Below are positions 1 through 10,920 of a stretch of 64,000 nt of DNA, piece after piece (positions within the stretch are counted from its first letter, which is position 1; the number at the start of each line of letters is the position of its first letter). The position numbers and the translations under genes were made by a program. The notes under the pieces were generated by a model, which worked only from the letters and a program-made list of their open reading frames with translations, was not told the DNA's origin and ran no database searches. The stretch comes from Diphasiastrum complanatum (Eukaryota > Streptophyta > Lycopodiopsida > Lycopodiales > Lycopodiaceae): positions 20,963,285 through 21,027,284 of the forward strand of contig CM055106.1 of the NCBI GenBank assembly GCA_029204225.1, in the 5' to 3' direction.

Positions 1-39
1 CAAAAAATCCTTGAAAAAATTTGAAATAATTCAAATCTT

Positions 40-620
40 CATAAGAACTCTCGTAGAGGATTTTGAAATTCCATCTCAGTGAGACTAGGACACAGAGAAG
101 CTTGCGAGAGTTAGTTTGATGATTAAGTGCATGTGCGAGAGTTCTCAGTGAAAAAAAGACGGGAAAGTACCAATGAACCCTCGTAGGCAGTGAAATTTTC
201 AGTTCTAGTGGTCAAGAACTCTCACAGAGGATTCTGAAGTTCCATCTCAGTGAGACTAGGACACAGAAGAGCTTACGAGAGTTAGTTTGATTCCAGTGAG
301 CAGAAAATTGGATTTAAATGCAAAAAAATCACTAAAAATTGAAGATCCAGCAAATCCTTCCAGTAAGAACTCTCATATACCCTCTCAATCGATTTAAAAT
401 GTCAATTTACATTAGTGATGAAGCCTGCGAGAGTTAGTATGAAGATCTGGTGAAGATCAAGCACAAAAAGTGATTTTGAACCCTCGCGGACAATGAAATT
501 TTCACTTCTTGCAAGAGTTAACTCTCGAAGAGAATTCTATAGTGAGATCTAACCCAGATCCAGCTATTGTGAAGCTTGCGAGAGTTACTTTCCAGAGATC
601 TGAAAGATATCAGGTTTTTT
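40..620. repeat. Diverged ~155-bp tandem repeats in a gypsy leader
   Basis: Four related blocks start near 45, 209, 366 and 516, a spacing of about 150-164 bp. Each opens with a form of GAACTCTCG and closes with a form of CGAGAGTT, so each block carries inverted arms. The first two also share a long stretch with 'cagtgagactaggacacag'. The array lies upstream of the gypsy gag at 996 and is most simply read as that element's 5' leader. No LTR or primer-binding site is visible before the window begins. Confidence 0.7.
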
Positions 621-995
621 ACCTGCAAAACAGCTAAAGAACCCTCACACAACCAACCCTCGCACAAGATAACCATCGCAGACCAGATCAGTGGAAAGAT
701 CAGCATCAGATCCGGCAACTACCAAAATCTCAGGTCAATCAGTGCAAGGAGTAAAAAGTTATCAAGGAAAAACCACCGCAAAAGGCCTAAAATTCATTCC
801 GCTCGATCACATCGATCAGATCCTTGAAGATCCAGACTACATCCTATTGTATAAGCAAGATCCAATCACTTTGGAACCCACCATCGAATGAATCTGAGAT
901 CGAGACGATCAATAGCATGAAGGATAGCAAATCAGACACCACACCTTCCCAGATTAGCAGTTGTTCAACAAGAGGCAAAACCGGAACCAGCACCA

Positions 996-2405
996 ATGGA
1001 TCCAATGGGCCAACCCGTACCTGTTGCACCCTTGCATGCAGTTCGGAGAGCACCACGGATGGAGATACCAAAATACGACGAATTCTCAGATCTCATCCGA
1101 TTCCTCCAGATCTATGAGCAAGCTTGTGAAATCTACGGCGAACAGACACTTGTAGAGAAGCTGATGCTATTCCCTATGTCCTTACTTGCAGTGGCTCAGG
1201 ATTGGTTTTTCAACCTGTCAGAGGAAGAGAAATCCATCTGGGAAGCGGTTAAAGCGGCTCTCATTACGTGCTTTAAACCAAGAAAGTTTCTGGAAGACCC
1301 ATTTTTCCTGCTAAGCAAAGTCAAGATGGAAAAACGAAAAAGGGTTTGGGACTATATTGAATGGGTCAAACATCTACGATTCGAGTGTAGTGCAGCCCTG
1401 ACTCCCGATCATGCGGTGATCATGTGGTTCCTAGTCGGATTACCACGAAGCATCAGAAGAGAACTGAAAAGACGGGAGCAGTACGCTACTCTACAAGAAG
1501 CTACAGAAGATGCCATCAAGGAAGAGGATGAGGGATCTGACGACGAATATCCTTCCATCCACACTCCTACTCCCTCGATCGCATCATCATCATCAAACAC
1601 ATCCGCTCTATCCACAGAACTATTGTTGGAGCAAATGACAAAATTACACAATCAGCAGATGGAGCAACTTATGGCACAGTTTGACCAGAAACTGAAGGCC
1701 TTACAAGGAACTGTAGCAGTAACTCCACATCAACCAAAACCAACCTAGTTGCAGTATCCTCAACGAGAAAATGTATGGTGTTCAGTATGCATGCAAAACC
1801 ATACAACAAACGAGTGTCCAGTCCTAAAGCAAAATCTAAGACTGACACATAGATTCTGCCATCTGTGCAATGCAACATCGCACGATACGACATTTTGCCC
1901 GTTTAACCCCATGGTTGTTCAACAGAAGAGAATTCCTTATCAGACTTCTTATCCTTATCATCAAGGGGCATCTAACGCGACACCAAGGTACGACACACCC
2001 AATCACCCACAGCGCATGGCCTTACCTGCTCCACCAGGGCTAGCCAATCAACAAGTGGCCCATGTAAATTTGACAGCAACAGAACAAGAATTGCAAATGT
2101 CACCTCAACCTGAGCAGCAGCAGTGGTACGGACCAGATGAACCATTTATGGATCCTGCCATAAATGAATATGTTTGGCCTATGCAGCTCAAACTCAACGT
2201 CAAGGTGGAAGAAATTACGGCTACTACGGGTGCGGCGAGGGACACAGAATTGCAAAATGTCCCTACAAAGGACAATATACAACCTCCTGCCAGGGTTGCG
2301 ATTATGGACATTGTTTCAAGAATTGTCCATTTAAACCTGAAACCAGTGCACCTCTTAACCTCATTGCCATATAGCAATCAGCAGTTCCAGCAGGGATGCC
2401 ATTGA
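996..2405 (+). pseudogene. gag: Ty3/gypsy gag with zinc-binding tail (element 1)
   Basis: This encodes the structural Gag of a Ty3/gypsy retrotransposon, which forms the particle that packages element RNA. The retrotransposon-gag core covers roughly the first 180 residues and includes 'DWFFNL', 'CFKPRKF' and 'IMWFLVGLPRSIRREL'. The same motifs recur in the Tat-like element at 14.7-15.5 kb, so the two are related. An in-frame TAG at 1746-1748 interrupts the frame; CAG to TAG would explain it. A Cys-rich segment follows ('CSVCMQNHTTNEC', 'CHLCNATSHDTTFC'). A second pair of knuckles ('GCGEGHRIAKC', 'CQGCDYGHCFKNC') lies in another frame at 2174-2374, so a frameshift is also present. The first ATG of the open frame was taken as start. 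Confidence 0.85.
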
Positions 2406-2465
2406 AATATCGACACGACTACGCTCTTGTGTTAGCTGTTACGTGAGCATAGAAGAAGGAAGGAA

Positions 2466-3509
2466 GTGGCTCTCTCACCACCACCATCGGTCACTGATGA
2501 CCAACCCTCAACTTCAGCGCCATATCCAAATGTGAGGGAAGAGAGAAGACAGTACGAGAAAATAAGACACTGGGTACAAAAAGCACAAGAGGAAGAAAAA
2601 GAGCAAGAACAAAACAATCCCACACCTCCAGTCGGCGTTGAATGGGATCCGCGAATGGGCTCATCACTACGCACTGATCAGAATGATCGGTTGCACCAAC
2701 ATGAATCACCTTTTCACATGGTGGAGCCCGAGGAACCACGCACTGAAAGGCTCACACTCTTGCTGTCAAGCCACGTTAGTTTACCCCTCGGAGAACTACT
2801 GCGGATTGCACCACAAGCGAAAAGCCTTTTAGCTGAATGGGCCAAGGCGGATGAGGAGCCAGTAGCGCCTGAGCCCATATATTGTGTGGGCTATGATGAA
2901 ACAAGTAACGTCCTCCACAGCGGAGCAGCATGGGAAAGTGAGGAACACAACATCACTTTGTCAATCAAACACAAGAGATATGAAGACGAGGCGGCAGTGG
3001 TAGATGGAGGATCGGGTGTCAATCTGATCTCCACTGCTTTGTACGAAAAATGGGGATTACAAGGATTGAAGCCATCCAGATTCGCCATCAAGTTAGCAGA
3101 TCAATCATGTGTGAAACCAAAATGTGTAGTTGCTGATATTCCCGTAAAGATAGCAGGCATGCAGTACGTGATTACTTTTGTGGTCATGGATATACCTGAA
3201 ACTCCATCTGCATACCGTATTTTACTGGGAAGACCATGGTTGAAGGCTGTGCAAGTATTACACAACTGGGGTATAGGGAAACTCACCTTCGAGAACATAG
3301 AACATGCTGTAATGGTAGATCCAACCACATGGGTGGTAAAACCTATTGCACCCAAAGCTGATGACGGATCATCCATGACAGATCATATGATTGACCGCCC
3401 AAGGCTAGCCAAGGGAGGTCACTATCATTCAGAGACGGATGTCATGAGATGGACGAATGAATTAGCACCAACAGGATTACCTGCTACAAAATTGTTTTCC
3501 TCTAATTGA
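2466..3509 (+). pseudogene. Ty3/gypsy aspartic protease region (element 1)
   Basis: This is the retropepsin-like protease that cleaves Gag-Pol. The open frame holds a charged Glu-rich stretch near residue 40, then the catalytic region 'VVDGGSGVNLIS' near residue 178 and the flap/ILLGRPWL motif near residue 255. The active site reads D-G-G, where D-S-G or D-T-G is usual. The C-terminal part ('GGHYHSETDVMRWTNELA') matches the equivalent segment of the element at 17.2-17.4 kb. The start is not an ATG, so this is a continuation of gag-pol after frameshifts. Pol should follow, but the element is cut off at about 3507 by an inverted copia fragment. Confidence 0.8.
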
Positions 3510-3557
3510 GGTAAGTCTATCATTGCTCTCCAACATAAATCCACCACTTGTAGCCAT
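3507..3557 (-). pseudogene. First ~17 codons of copia gag, inverted
   Basis: Read on the minus strand from the ATG at 3557, the sequence begins like the gag start at 35497 (MATS-G-MLE-N-RLTS pattern) and breaks off at 3507. It is the 5' end of the coding region of the copia element whose body resumes on the plus strand near 6313. About 23-24 codons are missing between the two pieces. The break coincides with the end of the gypsy protease frame and is the left breakpoint of an inferred inversion. Confidence 0.7.
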
Positions 3558-4148
3558 GTTGAAGTGACCTGATATTCTTCTTCCAACCTGTTCCAATGCA
3601 CAAAGCACTCTCTTGAATGTCAACAAATGAACTCAAGAAGAAATCACAAAGATATGGAACCTCTCAAATCTCTTCTAGCACTTCTAACTAGAAAATCAAC
3701 ACATAGAATAGTGAAATCTTGATCAACCTATGATATATCCTCAATCTAATGATTCTTGCCACTTCCTAAGATTGAAACACACTCAAATGAAGTTCAGTAA
3801 CCTCACAAACTAGAGATCCAATCAAAATCAGGGTTTTGACAAAATCACAAAAAATTGAATATCTCAAATTCTACATGCAATTTCTAGAAACTTGGTATAT
3901 CTTCTTGTAGACTCCAATGAGACCTTCTTAATGCACCAAAAATCATCAAATTCTAGTAAGCCAAGTGTGAAATCGGAACTGATCAAGTATATCACCCTAT
4001 ATTGAGTTTTGACCTACAAAAGATCAATTCTACACATGCAAAAATGCTGATTTTTGAGTAGAGATCAATCTAGCATGCTCTAGCATTGGTAACTCCTCCA
4101 AAATCCTTGCTAAAGATGGCTGATCCTTTCATAACCTGAAATACAATA
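3558..4148 (-). mobile_element. Copia 5' untranslated leader, inverted
   Basis: This non-coding stretch separates the primer-binding site at 4149-4160 from the gag start at 3557, on the minus strand. It resembles the leader at 35005-35496: both mention the phrase 'gatcaagatttcactattct' (read on the appropriate strand) and a related run before the ATG. No independent gene is seen in it. Confidence 0.65.
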
Positions 4149-4160
4149 GCTCTGATACCA
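4149..4160 (-). other. Primer-binding site, initiator tRNA-Met type
   Basis: On the minus strand the sequence TGGTATCAGAGC directly follows the LTR end. This is the classic complement of the 3' end of initiator tRNA-Met used by plant copia elements, and it fixes the LTR as a 5' LTR in minus orientation. Confidence 0.85.
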
Positions 4161-4818
4161 TGTGAAGGATTTCAGATCATTCAAGATTCAATCCATGTCC
4201 CAAATCTTTGGTTACAATAAGGAGCAAACCAACAATCCTGCCAATGTAGAAAAATCAGCATCTACATACAAAATGAGATGCAAACTCTAAGAGATATTGA
4301 TCAAACATGAACCAAAACATAAAATATGTTTACTATCCGTACAATTACAATACCCTACTGTATTTCACACATGTGAAACTGAAAATAGCATTAAATGATC
4401 ATTCTACACATAGAATTGCAAGATAACACAAAGATAGTGCACCAATGAGTAGTAGAACCCAAAGAGAACCATGTATAGTGATGAAATGAGAGAGAGAGAG
4501 AAGAGAGAAGATGTGTCTCTCCATGAGTTACATCCTTTTATAGAGTTTCCAAACCCTATTTGGCCACTTGGCTTTCCCTCCAAAATGTAAACCCTACTAT
4601 TTTTGGGTCTAGATTCAATGTACCCAAAGTTCAAATTTGAATCTCTCTCAAACTCGACTACCAACTTTCCCACACTTTCCAAAAGTGTTTATTGAATGTA
4701 TTTTAAACTAATATAACTCCAAAGGGTTTATCTCTAATTCTAAAATGAGTTTTGGCCTCTTATTGACAATTTACCAAAATGTGACTAAACTAGACTAAAC
4801 TAGTTGAAATCTCTCACA
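4161..4818 (-). mobile_element. Copia 5' LTR, inverted (family A, copy 1)
   Basis: Read on the minus strand, this 658-bp LTR runs from TGTGAGAG (4818) to CTTCACA (4161). It closely matches the plus-strand LTR at 9736-10373, including the stretch around 'ctagacccaaaaatagtagg'. The flanking bases at 4819-4823 are cctac, the complement of the gtagg found after the 3' LTR. So the two LTRs belong to one insertion, and this end has since been inverted. Confidence 0.85.
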
Positions 4819-6312
4819 CCTACTACCTCTAGGAGGAAGAGAAAGCAGGATGTCCCCAAGAAGGCTGGATCTCGAAGGCCAGCTGCTTCCCTTCCTCCTA
4901 GACATATCCCGGCTAAGAGACCCCGTGTCTTCTTGAGCTTTGAGTCAGATGCTGGAGAATCTGACCCAGTCCTCTTCATGTTATTTGTCCAGCTCCTCTG
5001 CAAGTTTCATCACCAAAAGTGTTGATTATCCAAGAGGAGCTAGATAGAATAACAGAGAAATCTGTAAATATTCTTTCCACTTCTGTTTTTGCTCCTCTAC
5101 ATAATGTTTTTGTGAGAATTCCATAGGATCCAGCCTAGGTATTTTTTTATTCTGACCATTATAATCAATACGAGGCCTACCTAGCTAACAAAATTGATCT
5201 TCTCGACAACTTTTTTGATTTTTTTCTTCCAAATACACGTAGAAGCTATAGATTAAGTCCCAAATTTTGTGCCAAGCTAAAAGATAAGATCTCAAAAATT
5301 TCAGATGCAATAGTAGAGACTGGAGTTTCTTTTTTGCAGAATAGTATTAGTTTCGATTCCCATGGTACAATTTTTGTAGTTAGTCCATTTTTCATGGGAG
5401 CGGTAAAGGCGAAAGAAGCCAATTTTGAGAAGGCTGTCTATTTTATCGAGTGCAGTCCTATGGCAAAATTTTATTTGATTCCATATGAAAATAAGTAAGG
5501 ATTACTCTTTTTTTTTGTTGCTTTAATCTGGATTGTTGCATGCCTCATTACTTTAATAAGAACGAAAATTTTTCATAAATATGAATTTAACGATATTTGT
5601 ATCTTGGTTGTTCAGTCAGCATTGGAGCCTAAACATTCTTTTTGTAAAGATAAATAAAGAGGGAGTATCAAATTTTCTATGTGTAAAATTAAACTTTGCT
5701 ACAAATACACATAAATAATTTGATTCTATAATTCATGATGTCGTTCGGGAAATACCGACAACGACAACTTCAAGTGGAGATATAACCATTAAATCTCTCA
5801 AGGTATATTTAATTTATCTCTGATATGCATGTATTTCTTTTTCAATTCAAATGTATCGTCATAGCATGAATAAAATTTCTATCACAATATTACTAATTTT
5901 CGTTCTATATATGTAGTGTGTACAACAAAATGACGTTTTTAGTTGTGCATGGTTCGTCTTGTACAATACGAAGTTATTTTTTGAATGGTATAATTTACAA
6001 ATGAATGTAAATATTGAAAAGGTAATATTCTATTCATTTGTAGTTAATTTCATTCTAATTCATATTTTATTACTATTATTGTTTGTAATTTGCTGATTCT
6101 CGTGTTTTGTGATGACAGTTCACTCTTGAGTCGTATACTCATGATGATGTATATAGATTTTGGCAAGAGTTGATTAGAACCTTTGCCCAGTACGGTGTAA
6201 GCGTTGCACCTGCAATCGAGGGCCCTCAAAAGGAAGCTGCTCCTGCCTTAACAGCCTTTCAGGTTGTTCAGGATGCAGATCTTATTTTATATGATCAAAA
6301 AGAAATAAAAGT
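4819..6312 (+). pseudogene. Ulp1/C48 SUMO-protease-like half of an H3-Ulp1 fusion gene
   Basis: Ulp1-family (C48) cysteine proteases process or remove SUMO-like modifiers. The piece opens with a basic linker ('SRRKRKQDVPKK', 'PAKRPRV') that looks like a nuclear localisation signal. Four exons can be joined with GT-AG borders and matching phases: to 5494, 5616-5802, 5917-6021, and 6119 to about 6312. The second carries 'QHWSLNI', the usual catalytic-His context. The third carries 'QNDVFSCAWFVLY', aligning with Q-x-N-x-x-D-C-G-x-F-V; the presumed catalytic Cys codon is 5944-5946. The Asp normally before Cys is Ser, and the Gly after it is Ala. Damage: a one-base shift near 4965, TAGs near 5122 and 5136, and a TAA in exon 2. 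Going upstream across cctac, the frame continues without a shift into the H3-like sequence ending at 10374 on the other strand. Confidence 0.75.
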
Positions 6313-6732
6313 CCGGAGGAGAGACCTCAAGCACCTCAAGATCAAGTGAGGTATGACAAGAGAGCAAAGAAAGCTCTACACATGATGAATGTTACCAATG
6401 AGCTTCTCAAGGAAGTTGGTAAGTGCACATCATCTTTGGAGGCTTGGGAAGCTTTGAAGAAGCTTTATGAATCCAAGTCTACATCAAGAGTGCTTAATCT
6501 TAGGAGGCAAATCTTTCAAAGTTTGCAAAAGAAGGAAGAGAGTACTCATGCTTTTGTTTTGAGGGTTAAAGCATTCAATGATGAGTTAGCATGTATTGAT
6601 GAAAGCATTAAGGAGGTAGAACTTGTTCAAGTTATACTTAGTGGCTTGTTGGATGATCATGCTAATCTTGTTCAAAGTTTTGCTATTCAAAGACTTTGCC
6701 AAGTATTGTGGATTTGCAAGAGATCTTGGTGA
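6313..6732 (+). pseudogene. Copia gag (UBN2-type), N-terminus missing
   Basis: This is the Gag polypeptide of copia family A, of the UBN2/gag-polypeptide type. It contains 'VTNELLKEVGKCTS', 'ALKKLYESKSTSRVLNLRRQ' and 'LACIDESIKEVELVQVIL', which align with the intact copy on the minus strand near 44.3-45.0 kb. Similarity starts at about 6313, near codon 41, because the first codons lie inverted at 3507-3557. The frame breaks near 6700 ahead of the zinc knuckle. Confidence 0.85.
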
Positions 6733-7500
6733 ATGAGGAGTATAGGCTTCAATCAAGAGGAGGTGGATCTACATCGACATCTCATTATGAAGAGGATGCT
6801 ATGTACATCAAAGGCAAGGACAAAGGCAAGTGGTCTTAAGGGCAAGATCAAGGTGAGACTTCTTATTTTGGCAAAAAGAAAGATAAGTCTAAGTTGAAAT
6901 GCTTTTATTGTGGAATCAAAGGGCATTTTGCAAATGAATGTTTGAAGAAGCAAAGAGATGAAGGTAGCAAGCAAATCAACTTTACTACTAATGATGAGGA
7001 TCTAGGTGGTGGTGATTCTCTTTTGATGTGTTCTTCAAGTCTAATATCAAGTGAAGGTGACAAAGATTCATGGTGGATTGATAGTGGAGCTAGTTCACAC
7101 ATGACTAGTCACAAGGAGTTCTTTACTTCTTTGGTCACTTATGATGGAACCAAGAAAGTAATTCACATGGCCAATGGTGGTGAGTGTGTGATCGAAGGTA
7201 TTGGTTCAATTCCTATTTGTCTCTCTACTAATAGGAAAGCAAGACTTGATGGTGTTCTTTACATTCCTTCACTTTCAAAGAATTTGCTAAGTGTTGGTCA
7301 AATGATAGAGAAAGGATACATGGTAAAGTTTGGTGGTGATGTTTGTTTCATTACAAAGGAAAAAATCTTGGTTGCTAGGGGCAATAGACAAGGTAGACTT
7401 TTCAAGCTTGATGCTTTTGTTATGGCTAACAAAAAGGATGGAATGGAAAAGGAGATTGGTCTCAACTTTCCAAAGTTACCTTTTAGCATCAATAAGATTG
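6733..7500 (+). pseudogene. Copia zinc knuckle and aspartic protease
   Basis: This is the end of gag and the protease of copia family A. A CCHC knuckle 'CFYCGIKGHFANEC' sits at about 6900-6945. It is followed by the copia protease signature 'WWIDSGASSHMTS' near 7072-7110 and by 'VLYIPSLSKNLLSVGQM', typical of the protease to pre-integrase stretch. No integrase catalytic core follows. The sequence instead passes into the X region described in the next entry. The related young copy at 41.3-46.9 kb has lost this protease and joins knuckle directly to X. Confidence 0.85.
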
Positions 7501-9735
7501 GTGGATCTTATGCAAAGTCTAACAAGCTTCCTTATGCTAGATCTAGGTCAATATCTAATATGCTTCTTGGAGATGTTCATCTTTGTGCTAACTTGGCTAG
7601 TCTTGAGGATAATGATGGTGTTTCAATGGTTCTTCATGGCAAGTGCAAGCATGCAAAAGGTAAGGAAAGAGCTAACTTCATCAATGGAGGGAAGGTTCTT
7701 CCTTGGAAAAGATTGTTGTTAATGATTTCTTCGATCATATGGAAAAGGATGTTGCTAGGTGCATGCATGAAGGAGGTGGTTGTTCTACATTATTTTGTTA
7801 CGATTCCAAGAAAGTCATTTTTCCAGCAAGTGGAGTCACATGTCTTCATAAAGAGAGTAGATCAAATGGTTCTATCAAGAGACTTAGTGAGGGAGATAGT
7901 CACAAGTCAAGAAGAAGAGAAGTATGTGAAGAGTTCAAAGTAGGATGTACTTTGAATGATGTCATTGTGAATGATAGTGAGGAAGAATCATTATCATATG
8001 ATTCATTACCTAAAACATTGAATAGAAGTTCTTGTTTGAAGAAAGAAAGTACTTCAATCATCCTTATGTTGTTTTTTCATGGCTTCTAATGTTTTTGAGA
8101 TTTCTACTTCTTATGATGCAATCATTAAGAGGGAGTCTTATGAAGGAAAGAGCGATGGAAGATTGGTTCTTGGGAAGATCCAAGGCATGGATCTCACATC
8201 TCTTCATCAACTCAAAGGATTATATGATTGTGAATTGATCACTCATGATCAAGATGGGAAAAGGTTGGTTGGAGAAGACTACATGGAGCAAATCGAGAGG
8301 CAATTTCTTCAAGGCAAGGGAGATTTCATTGGTGAGCTTATTGAGGTTTGTTATGGACTCAAGAGGGGTGGATTTATTAGTTTTGATACTCATCTTCACC
8401 TACTCTACTTCATGTTGGATGGAAAGTTTGGAATCTATCTTTTGATTTATGATGGTGACATTGGTGAAATTGTTTTCACTAACCTTTGTGGAAATTCGAG
8501 ATCAAGCATTGATGAGATCTTGTTGGATCTAGATCATATGTTTGAGAGAGAATATTTCTAGAGGTTCAGGTCTGAAGATATTCATGTCTTTGATATCTTT
8601 GATGATCAAGAGAAAGGTAAGCAAGTGGAAGCGACACACTTTGCTTTACTCACATGTTTTGAAGAATTTTCTTGTGTAGATGATGCTATGCAAGTGGATA
8701 TTGGTTCTCATGTTTTTCATAATGGGAAAGCAAGTAATGGATATGGAAAACAAAGTTTGTTCAATGACTTTGATGGTCAAGAGGAAGATCAAGAGGTTGG
8801 TCTCAAAGGGCTTCAACAACACAAAAGGAAAGGTTGCAATTTGGAGCTAGTCAAGAGCATCAAAGAAAGGTTATTTGGCAAAGATGTTATTGATCTGTTT
8901 TTGCAGCTTATTGAAGACTCAAGTAAGGTCAAAGGAGCAGCAAGGAAGTTTTGTTCAAGTTTACTTTACTTGTTCTATCTCATGTTTGAGCTATTTCATG
9001 TGGATGTGTGCAAATTGTCAAGATATGGACAAACTAGCTACATTGTCTTGAAATATCTTATTGTTGGAGTTGTACTAGCATTCTTGGCTGGTTTTGCTGA
9101 TAGAAATGAGGCTAATGGAGGCTCATTATATCACTCATCCATGATCAAGTTCTCAAGTGTTGAGCTACTTGGTGCCAATACTTGGAGATTGTCAATTTTT
9201 GGTGAATTCATGGTCATTTTCTTGTGTCAAGTAGATCTTGAAGATGGACTAGTGCAACCTACTTGGTTTATGGAGTCATGTGGTGCTGGATTTGCATCAT
9301 TTATGTACTCACCTACTCATGGATTTCCAAGGTTGGGTGGTTTCTTGTGGCAAGATGGAGATGGAGGCTCATTCATGGAGTTTTATGGTGAAGACATATC
9401 AAGAAAGGACAAAGTTGGAGGAGACAAGCAAGCAAATGGTCATCACTCACATTTATTGTTTGGTTGTTGTAATTTTCCAGAGAGTTCAAAGTTTGAAACA
9501 TGGAGGAATCATTTCATTCACATTCTATTTGGTTCTTCATGTTCTAGTTATATCTTGATGTGTAAAATTGATGTAAGAAATAGTGAAGCATCCAATTTGG
9601 ACACTATTCTCTATATCAATTATGAAAGATACTTTAGAACCTTAGAAAGAAGATCTATACTTAGGATGGAGATCATTCTAAAGTTGGATCAAAGTTCTAT
9701 TGTCAAAACTAGGCCAAAACTAGTTGAAGAGGGAG
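7501..9735 (+). pseudogene. Unrecognised X region of copia family A (broken)
   Basis: About 2.2 kb lies where integrase, reverse transcriptase and RNase H belong in a copia element, and no motif of those enzymes is visible. It is coding-like in several frames (to 7943, 7703-8089, 8079-8561, 8625-9740). It aligns along its length with the C-terminal two-thirds of the long minus-strand ORF at 41990-45064. Shared segments include 'LGKIQ-MDLTSLHQLK', 'DTHLHLLYFML', 'EDSSKVKGAARK' and 'CKIDVRNSEAS'. The segment ends at the polypurine tract 'gaagagggag' just before the LTR. I do not recognise the product. Frameshifts and stops show that this copy is dead. Confidence 0.7.
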
Positions 9736-10373
9736 TGTGAGAGATTTCAACTAGTTTAGTCACATTTTGGTAAATTGTCAATAAGAGGCCAAAACTCATT
9801 TTAGACTTAGAGTTTTTGAAGTTATATTAGTTTAAAATACATTCAATAAACACTTTTGGAAAGTGTGGGAAAGTTGGTAGTCGAGTTTGAGAGAGATTCA
9901 AATTTGAACTTTGGGTACATTGAATCTAGACCCAAAAATAGTAGGGTTTACATTTTGGAGGGAAAGCCAAGTGGCCAAATAGGGTTTAGAAACTCTATAA
10001 AAGGATTTAACTCGTGGAGAGACACATCTTCTCTCTTCTCTCTCTCATTTCATCATTATACATGGTTCTCTTTGGGTTCTACTACTCATTGGTGCACTAT
10101 CTTGGTGTTATCTTGCAATTCTATGTGTAGAATGATCATTTATTGCTATTTTCGGTTTCACACGTGTGAAATACAGTAGGGTACTGTAATTGTATGGACA
10201 AAAAACATATTTTATGTTTTGGTTCATGTTTGATCAATATCTCTTAGAGTTTGCATCTCATTTTGTATGTAGATGCTGATTTTTCTACATTGGCAGGATT
10301 GTTGGTTTGCTCCTTATTGTAACCAAAGATTTGGGACATGGATTGGATCTTGAATGATCTGAAATCCTTCATA
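9736..10373 (+). mobile_element. Copia 3' LTR (family A, copy 1)
   Basis: This 638-bp LTR begins with TGTGAGAG after the polypurine tract gaagagggag. It ends with CTTCATA, where the inverted partner at 4161-4818 has CTTCACA. The target-site duplication gtagg follows at 10374-10378. A short open frame inside (9856-10179) also occurs in the inverted copy and is LTR sequence, not a gene. Confidence 0.9.
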
Positions 10374-10810
10374 GTAGGCACGTTGGTTCTATCCAGAGAC
10401 AGGTCTCAGAAGGTGTTGGCATTATCAACATGCAGACCAGAATATCTGTCTCGAAGCCTTTTGAGAATGACGAAATCCTTTGGCATGATGGTGACATGCT
10501 TACCATGCACTGCCAAAAGGCAAGTATCCTCAAAAAACTGCGACAAAAAATCTTCTGTAGCACCCTACAAGGCAAGCATGGCTCTCACGACAAAATGAAC
10601 ATCCAGCCCAAGTGACAGAGTGACATTCCGTACAGATCGACCGAAAGGAGCTCTAGGGATCAACAATTCAGTTGATCTCTGGAGTTTTCTGATCTCCCTC
10701 AGCTAGACCTGCTTCCTGCCACGCCCACGAGTAGTACCAGGGGAAACACGAGAATGTAATGGTTGTACAGTGGTGATGGCACGGGCGATGGATTTGGTCC
10801 TGGCCATCAT
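10374..10810 (-). pseudogene. Histone H3-like domain, N-terminal half of an H3-Ulp1 fusion gene
   Basis: Translating the minus strand from the ATG at 10807 gives a clear histone H3 relative. It starts with MARTK and contains 'LREIRKLQRSTELLI', 'FEDT' and 'VTIMPKD', in H3 order and with H3 spacing across the fold. H3 packages DNA as a nucleosome core subunit. Differences: the tail is about 13 residues shorter, K4 is kept but K9 and S10 are replaced (A, I), and the entry to the fold reads 'IPRAPF', nearer to centromeric H3 than to 'IRKLPF' of canonical H3. Stops occur as TAG (about 10709), TAG (about 10564) and TGA (about 10408). After the fold the frame runs on and crosses the copia target site gtagg into the basic linker and Ulp1 domain at 4824 onward. 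No intron is seen in this half. Confidence 0.85.
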
Positions 10811-10920
10811 TCTCGGAAGAAGAAAATTAACAAAAAGAAGTTTGAACAAAACAAAAGTGGATCAAAACAAAAATATTTGCGATGAAAGGGCACTTGAGAT
10901 CGATACCAGCACTGAATATC

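Noticed and set aside
4404-4682. 92-codon ORF on the minus strand, repeated at 9856-10179
   Set aside because: Both copies lie wholly inside LTRs of the same copia element and show no domain.
4819-6312. Ulp1 domain as a cargo gene carried within the copia element
   Set aside because: The target duplication sits between the LTR and this sequence, placing it outside the copia element; it is flanking DNA moved by inversion.
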